A stretch of DNA of 64,000 nt. It comes from Myxococcota bacterium. Lineage in GTDB: Bacteria; Myxococcota_A; UBA9160; UBA4427. This document shows, piece by piece, positions 59,960 through 64,000 of the stretch. Position 1 is the first letter of the stretch. Every line of letters starts with the position of its first letter. The notes below the pieces were generated by a model. It did not search any database and had not been told where the DNA came from. It was given only the letters and a program-made list of their open reading frames with translations. The translations under genes and the position numbers were made by a program. The stretch is from contig JASMLK010000025.1 of the NCBI GenBank assembly GCA_030748735.1, positions 86,199 through 150,198 on the forward strand, in the 5' to 3' direction.

Positions 59960-60241
59960 CTACGCGCGCAGGGTCTTGGCCACGCGGCGCTTGAGGCGCA
60001 GGCCCTCTTCGGCGAGGTCTTTGTCGTCGGTCTTGAGCAGGTAGGCGTCGAGGCCGCCCTTCTTCTGCACGGTGCGAAGCGTGCGTGCGGCGACGTCGAG
60101 CGAAATGCTGCAACCCAGGGCGTCGGAAGTGAACGTCACCTTCTGGACGTTCGGCTTGAAGGTACGGTGGGTGCGTCGCTTCGAATGCGAGACGTTGTTG
60201 CCGAACTGGACTTTCTTACCCGTGAGTGCGCACTGGCCCAT
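59960..60241 (-). CDS. rpmB: 50S ribosomal protein L28
   Basis: Large-subunit ribosomal protein. The 93-residue protein begins MGQCALTGKKVQFGNNVSHS, the usual L28 start with C-x-x-T-G-K-x-x-x-x-G-N-x-x-S-H, then SKRRTHRTFKPNVQKVTF. Only two cysteines and no CxxC pairs, so it is a zinc-free form. The ATG at 60241 has AAGGA about eight bases upstream. The C-terminal 25 residues (KTDDKDLAEEGLRLKRRVAKTLRA) are a helical, basic extension. It lies convergent to rpsN-rpmE2, sharing a terminator. Confidence 0.95.
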   Translation of the reverse strand: MGQCALTGKKVQFGNNVSHSKRRTHRTFKPNVQKVTFTSDALGCSISLDVAARTLRTVQKKGGLDAYLLKTDDKDLAEEGLRLKRRVAKTLRA

Positions 60242-60622
60242 GACTGGATTCCTTGCTCGTGTGACTTGAATTCGTGGCGATCCGGAGCGGGTTCCCGTTG
60301 CACCAGAATCGTACCGGAATCGATTTGGACGATCCGCGGTCGGTGACCGGCGACGGAACCTCAAGGCCCTGAAATCGGAAAAGAAAACCTGGGAGGGGGG
60401 CCCGGAGCGGGGCCAAGGGATAGCCATTGGCGAGGGGCCGGTCAAGCGGGCTGGCGGGGCCCGCGCGGCGAGGGTGGAAAGGGCACTTGGCCCCATACCG
60501 TCGTCCGGTGGCATCGAAAAGGTTTTCGTCTGTATTGGCACGCAATCTCGAAGCGTGGCCCGGGTGGACCTCCGATTTCGCAGGCCCAGCCCAGACCTTG
60601 CATAGCTGGTGGGAAATGCGAT
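60242..60622. other. 381-base intergenic region upstream of rpmB
   Basis: No gene is seen. On the minus strand it holds a candidate rpmB promoter (60417-60445) and the end of the pspA transcript; the rest is very GC-rich (runs such as GGGAGGGGGG) with no clear terminator for pspA. Confidence 0.5.
60417..60445 (-). promoter_or_regulatory. Candidate promoter of rpmB
   Basis: On the minus strand TTGACC (60440-60445) and TATCCC (60417-60422) are 17 bases apart. The -35 is good (five of six), the -10 weak (three of six). The leader to the rpmB start would be about 170 bases. Confidence 0.33.
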
Positions 60623-61366
60623 CTAGCTCGCCGGGACCGGGCTGACCGCCACGTCGCCCGCCACGGGCAGGATCCTGGACGCCATTTCCCGCTTGAGCTC
60701 GCTGAGTTCGCTCCTGGCTGCGTCACGGCGGGCCTGGTCGCGGAACCCGCGGATCGTGGCCCGGAGGTTGTCGCCACCCATCTCGCGGTCGAGTTCGCCC
60801 TCGGCGTTCATGCGCTCGATCTGTTCTCGCACGCCTTCGAGGGCGTCCATCTCGGCCTCGACCGAAAGGCCTTCCATGGCGGACTGCAGCCGGCGGCGCG
60901 CCTTCGCGTTGGCCAGCGTCGCGAGCATGCGCCCCTTTTCGCGGACCAGGGAGCGGATCTCTTCTCGGAAGCGCACGAGGTTCGCCTTGGCTTCGTCCGC
61001 CTGGGTCTTCACGGCGGTGAGTTCCTTTTCGGCGCGTTCGAGATCTTCGAAGAGCGCCTGCTTGTGGGCGATCAGGGTGAGGCACGAATCTTCGTCACCG
61101 CGCGCCAGTGCTCGCTTGATCTCGTCGTGGAGCCGCGCGATTTCGGCGCGGCGCTCGGCGATTTCACCGTCGAGCTTGCTGCGCATGAACAGGATGCCCG
61201 CCACCGCGTCCTTGAGTTCGCGGTACTGCTTCATGCGTCCCTTGATGGCCTGCTCGTAGATGGCTTCGGGGCTTTCGAGTTCGCGGTCGCGAACCCAGGT
61301 CGAGAACCAACCCTTGATCAGACTGCGCAGTCTCGAAAAGGCGCCCGCAGGTTTCGTTGCACTCAT
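60623..61366 (-). CDS. pspA: Phage-shock protein A (PspA/IM30 family)
   Basis: A 247-residue peripheral membrane protein that forms ESCRT-III-like assemblies on damaged inner membrane and protects the proton motive force. Nearly the whole chain is coiled coil: a short N-terminal amphipathic start (AFSRLRSLIKGWFSTWV), a first long hairpin (about 35-140, with DAVAGILFMRSKLDGEIAERRAEIARL) and a helix after KARRRLQSAMEGLSVEAEMDALE (about 165-190). Spacing and the Arg-rich hairpin tip fit the family. The ATG overlaps the stop of the NtrC-family gene (ATGA) and has AAAGGAG upstream. No pspB, pspC or pspF homologue is in the window. Confidence 0.85.
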   Translation of the reverse strand: MSATKPAGAFSRLRSLIKGWFSTWVRDRELESPEAIYEQAIKGRMKQYRELKDAVAGILFMRSKLDGEIAERRAEIARLHDEIKRALARGDEDSCLTLIAHKQALFEDLERAEKELTAVKTQADEAKANLVRFREEIRSLVREKGRMLATLANAKARRRLQSAMEGLSVEAEMDALEGVREQIERMNAEGELDREMGGDNLRATIRGFRDQARRDAARSELSELKREMASRILPVAGDVAVSPVPAS

Positions 61367-62787
61367 GATGGATCTCCTTTCGTTGAATCGTCTGCCGACC
61401 ACTGTTCGGAGCGAAGGTCGAGCTCGCGGATCTTCTGCTGCAAGCTTTGGCGCACCATTCCGATTTCGCGGGCGGTCTGTGAAACGTTGCCCTCGTTGCG
61501 ACGCAGCGCGTTCAAGAGAAAGTCGCGCTCGAAGCGTTCGACCATCTGCTTCTTGACGTCCGAAAACGGCACGCCGGGAACGAACGCAGCTTCGTCCACG
61601 ACGCCGGGGGCGCTGCCCGCCGGACCGAGCTGGAGGTCGGCTTCTTCGATTTCGCTGCCACTCGAAAGCACGGCCGCCTGCTCGAGCACGTTGGCGAGTT
61701 CGCGCACGTTGCCGGGCCAGCTGTGTTGCATGAGGCGCGACATGGCCGAGGGCGAAAGCGCTTTGCGCTCTCGCGACAGGCGCTCGGCCACCTGGGTGAG
61801 GAAGCGCTCGCAGAGGGCCGGTAAGTCTTCGCGGCGTTCGCGCAACGGTGGCAGATCGATCTGCACGACCTTGAGCCGGTAGTAGAGGTCTTCGCGGAAG
61901 CGGCCTTCCTTTACCTCTTCTTCGAGGTTTCGGTGGGTCGCCGCGACGACGCGAACGTCGACTTCGACGGCTTCGTCGCCACCCACGCGCTCGAACTTCC
62001 GCTCCTGCAACACGCGCAACACCTTGGCCTGGGTATCCGCCGCCATGTCGCCGATCTCGTCGAGGAAGATCGTGCCGCCGTCGGCCAATTCGAAGCGACC
62101 CTCGCGGCGCTTGTCGGCACCCGTGAAGGCGCTCTTTTCGTGGCCGAAGAGTTCGCTTTCGACGAGTTCTCGATTGATCGCCGCGCAGTTCACCGCGATG
62201 AAGGGACGGTTCTTTCGCGCGCTCGTGTTGTGGATCGCCTGGGCGACGAGCTCCTTGCCCGTGCCGCTTTCGCCGCGGATCAAGACCGTGAGGTCGGTCT
62301 CGGCCACCTTCTGGATCGTCTCGTAGACGCTCCGCATGCCGGCACTCGTGCCGATGATGTTCTCGAAACCGGTTTCGCGCTGAACGCGTTCGAGCAGCAG
62401 GCGGTGTTCGCGTTCGAGTCGATGGCGGTCGAGGGCGCGCTTCACGACCACGCGAATCTCGTCGTTGTCGAAGGGCTTGGGGATATAGTCCTCGGCGCCC
62501 GCCTTCATGGCTTCGACGGCGATCTTTTCCGAACCATGTGCGGTGATCATCACGACCGAGGTCTCGGGGCACAGTTCCTTGGCGCGTTCGAGCACCGCCA
62601 TCCCATCAGCACCGCGACCGAGGGCCAGGTCGGTGAGGACGAGATCGAAGACCTGGGCTTCGAGGGCCTCGAGCGCCTTTTCGCCGTCTTCGGCGAGGGC
62701 CACTTCGTAACCTTCACGCTTCAGCAAGCCGCTGAGGGCGAGGCGGATCGCATGTTCGTCTTCGACGACGAGGATGCGGGGCTTCAT
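61363..62787 (-). CDS. Sigma-54-dependent response regulator (NtrC family)
   Basis: A 474-residue enhancer-binding activator: receiver domain (about 3-120) with phospho-acceptor Asp53 (DLVLTDLALG) and Lys104 (KPF); AAA+ domain (about 145-380) with Walker A GESGTGKE (172-179), Walker B GTIFLDEIGD and the RpoN-contact loop SAFTGA (219-224, GAFTGA variant); and a C-terminal Fis-type helix-turn-helix (about 425-460, NEGNVSQTAREIGMVRQSLQQKI). It is between its kinase and pspA in one overlapping operon, which suggests control of membrane-stress genes. Its start overlaps the kinase stop by four bases. The sigma-54 promoter at 50601 could be one of its targets (inference). Confidence 0.94.
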   Translation of the reverse strand: MKPRILVVEDEHAIRLALSGLLKREGYEVALAEDGEKALEALEAQVFDLVLTDLALGRGADGMAVLERAKELCPETSVVMITAHGSEKIAVEAMKAGAEDYIPKPFDNDEIRVVVKRALDRHRLEREHRLLLERVQRETGFENIIGTSAGMRSVYETIQKVAETDLTVLIRGESGTGKELVAQAIHNTSARKNRPFIAVNCAAINRELVESELFGHEKSAFTGADKRREGRFELADGGTIFLDEIGDMAADTQAKVLRVLQERKFERVGGDEAVEVDVRVVAATHRNLEEEVKEGRFREDLYYRLKVVQIDLPPLRERREDLPALCERFLTQVAERLSRERKALSPSAMSRLMQHSWPGNVRELANVLEQAAVLSSGSEIEEADLQLGPAGSAPGVVDEAAFVPGVPFSDVKKQMVERFERDFLLNALRRNEGNVSQTAREIGMVRQSLQQKIRELDLRSEQWSADDSTKGDPS

Positions 62788-63971
62788 GACGTCGCTCCGT
62801 TCGCCTGCTTGGGAAAGCGCACGATGAATTCGGCGCCACCGCCAGGTGCTGCGTCGACTTCGATCGAACCGCGGTGCGCGTCCACGAGCTTCTTGGTGAT
62901 CGCGAGGCCCAGGCCGGTGCCGCCCTGCTTCGCGGTGAAGAAGGGGGTGAACATCCGCGCGCGGGTTTCTGCGTCGATGCCGTTGCCGTTGTCGCGAACG
63001 CGCACCCAGACCTCGGTGCCCGCGAGGTTCTCGCCCATCGAAACCGAGACCTCGGGCGCGTCGGGCTTCCCATCGGCCAACGCATCGAAGGCATTGCTCA
63101 CGAGGTTGATCATCACGCGACGAAGCTTTTCGGCGTCGCCTTCGAGTAGACCGTCGCTGTCGAACTCGCGGGTGATCTCGACGCCTTCGCGTTCGCTGCG
63201 GTCGCGAAAGGTTTCGAGTGCGCTGTCGAGGATGTCGCGCATCAAGACCGTCACGCGATTGAATTCTTCGTCGCGACCGAATCGCAGCAGGTGTGAGATC
63301 GAGCGTTCGACCCGTTCGAGTTCACCGAGCGCGACCTGGGCGTATTCTTCGTTGTCGAACGACTCGGGGTCCTCGCGCATCTGCTGGAGCAGGCTTTTGG
63401 CTGCGGTGATGGGGTTACGGATCTCGTGAGCGATCTGCGCAGACAGAACTTCGAGTGTCTGCTGGTGCTCGCCCGCGATTTCCTGGCGCTCGCGGCCCAC
63501 GTTCGCGTGGATGTGGCGGCTCATCTCTTCTTCGATGAGTCGTTCCCGCATGCGCGGCTCGACGAGGAGGCGATACAGCCTGCGACCGAACTTCATGCAC
63601 CAGTAGATCAGCGCGATCACGCCCACAGGCGTGAGGAAGAAGAGCAGGAGGAGCACGACCACGCCCATCTTTCCTGCGCGCAGCAGAAGCTCTGCGCGCT
63701 TTTCGGCGGCGATACGCGCATCCTCGAGTGAGCGCTCTTCGTCGGTCATCGCAGCACGTCGTTCGTCGATCGTTTCGTAGTCGTCGGGTTCGAGGTCGAA
63801 GGGGTCGTCCTCGTAGCCGGGTCGCCCGCGGCCTGTGTGGTGCGATCGATGTCGCCGCCCGTGTCGAGTCCCACCGCGCCCTTCCATCACCCTTTCCTCC
63901 GGCTCGCAGGTCGCCCCGCCATCGTCGAGGGTATCGAGGACCGACAGCCGCTGTCGCGTGGTCGCCGTCAT
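62784..63971 (-). CDS. Membrane-bound sensor histidine kinase (NtrB-like)
   Basis: A 395-residue kinase. The first 100 residues are cytosolic and hydrophilic, with a His/Arg-rich patch (RHGRRHRSHHTGRGR, about 36-50) and an acidic stretch (YEDDPFDLEPDDYE). One strongly hydrophobic segment (about 102-125) is followed by a coiled-coil linker, the dimerisation/phospho-acceptor helix SAQIAHEIRNPITAAKSLL with His182, and the HATPase domain with VMINLVSNAFDAL (N box), DNGNGID and GGTGLGLAITKKLV. There is no periplasmic sensor or PAS domain, so it may sense within the membrane or cytoplasm. Its stop overlaps the regulator start by four bases. Confidence 0.92.
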   Translation of the reverse strand: MTATTRQRLSVLDTLDDGGATCEPEERVMEGRGGTRHGRRHRSHHTGRGRPGYEDDPFDLEPDDYETIDERRAAMTDEERSLEDARIAAEKRAELLLRAGKMGVVVLLLLFFLTPVGVIALIYWCMKFGRRLYRLLVEPRMRERLIEEEMSRHIHANVGRERQEIAGEHQQTLEVLSAQIAHEIRNPITAAKSLLQQMREDPESFDNEEYAQVALGELERVERSISHLLRFGRDEEFNRVTVLMRDILDSALETFRDRSEREGVEITREFDSDGLLEGDAEKLRRVMINLVSNAFDALADGKPDAPEVSVSMGENLAGTEVWVRVRDNGNGIDAETRARMFTPFFTAKQGGTGLGLAITKKLVDAHRGSIEVDAAPGGGAEFIVRFPKQANGATS

Positions 63972-64000
63972 GCTTCTTCTTCCCTCACGTTCAGCGACTT

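Noticed and set aside
60623..62572. A 649-codon minus-strand frame covering both pspA and most of the NtrC-type gene
   Set aside because: The last 247 codons are PspA, but the part before 61366 is an out-of-frame reading of the response regulator, Arg-rich and without motifs. The ribosome site at pspA supports the short product.
1..64000. Mobile element, prophage, CRISPR array or defence island
   Set aside because: No transposase, integrase, capsid, cas, toxin-antitoxin or restriction-modification gene was recognised, and no evenly spaced direct repeats were seen. The only tandem repeats are the two short ones listed.

Overview
The window is GC-rich (about two thirds G+C by eye) chromosomal DNA, densely coded on both strands, with frequent GTG/TTG starts and many 1-8 base stop/start overlaps. 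Several traits together suggest an uncultured, environmental, Gram-negative relative of the deltaproteobacterial/Myxococcota-type lineages: lipoprotein-like sulfatases, many acyl-CoA dehydrogenases, a sulfotransferase, a Ddn-type flavin/deazaflavin oxidoreductase, a long-form HflX and a triple-CheW protein. This is an inference from gene content; no rRNA is present. I found no tRNA, rRNA, insertion sequence, integrase, phage gene or CRISPR array.

Layout. 1-10.8 kb: a glycosyl-transfer cluster with a GT2 enzyme, a decayed EAL fragment, five polytopic GT39/GT87-like glycosyltransferases, a sulfatase-fold lipoprotein with Thr at the nucleophile position, and a small unknown envelope protein; five of these form one translationally coupled run. 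10.8-18.3 kb (minus strand): glmU, glmS, another GT39-like protein and a PcrA/UvrD helicase. 18.5-20.0 kb: a second Thr-type sulfatase-like lipoprotein. 20.0-24.9 kb (minus): two acyl-CoA dehydrogenases, a PAPS-type sulfotransferase, a Ddn-like oxidoreductase and ElbB. 25.1-28.7 kb (minus): a triple-CheW protein and an NIT-domain chemoreceptor ending in a CheR/CheB-type pentapeptide. 29.0-31.8 kb: long-form hflX and fabH. 32.2-37.4 kb: a phasin-like coiled-coil protein with its own promoter and terminator, glutaryl-CoA dehydrogenase, murQ and mutS2. 37.3-41.9 kb: two FAD amine-oxidase/CrtI-like enzymes around a sterol-methyltransferase-like protein. 42.2-47.2 kb: polysaccharide pyruvyl transferase, Wzx-type flippase, GT4 and an alkaline-phosphatase-superfamily enzyme. 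47.3-50.3 kb: MtnX-like phosphatase, homocysteine S-methyltransferase and a Tat-exported aldo/keto reductase. 50.3-52.8 kb: a GH20-like hexosaminidase behind a textbook sigma-54 promoter with upstream palindromes. 52.8-59.0 kb: two acidic-tailed membrane proteins, TesB thioesterase, a short-type ValS and a GGDEF diguanylate cyclase. 59.2-60.2 kb: ribosomal proteins S14, L31 (type B) and L28 around a bidirectional terminator. 60.6-64.0 kb (minus): histidine kinase, NtrC-family activator and PspA in one overlapping operon.

Themes. Much of the window serves the cell envelope: GlcNAc/UDP-GlcNAc supply (GlmS, GlmU), polyprenol-linked sugar transfer, glycan export, AlkP-fold enzymes that may add or remove charged groups, peptidoglycan recycling (MurQ, perhaps GH20) and membrane-stress response (PspA). 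The most notable candidates are the sigma-54 promoter with distal palindromes, the kinase/NtrC/PspA operon, the Thr-nucleophile sulfatase-fold proteins beside GT39 enzymes, the SMT-like methyltransferase flanked by CrtI-like flavoproteins, and the pair of divergent membrane proteins with acidic tails.
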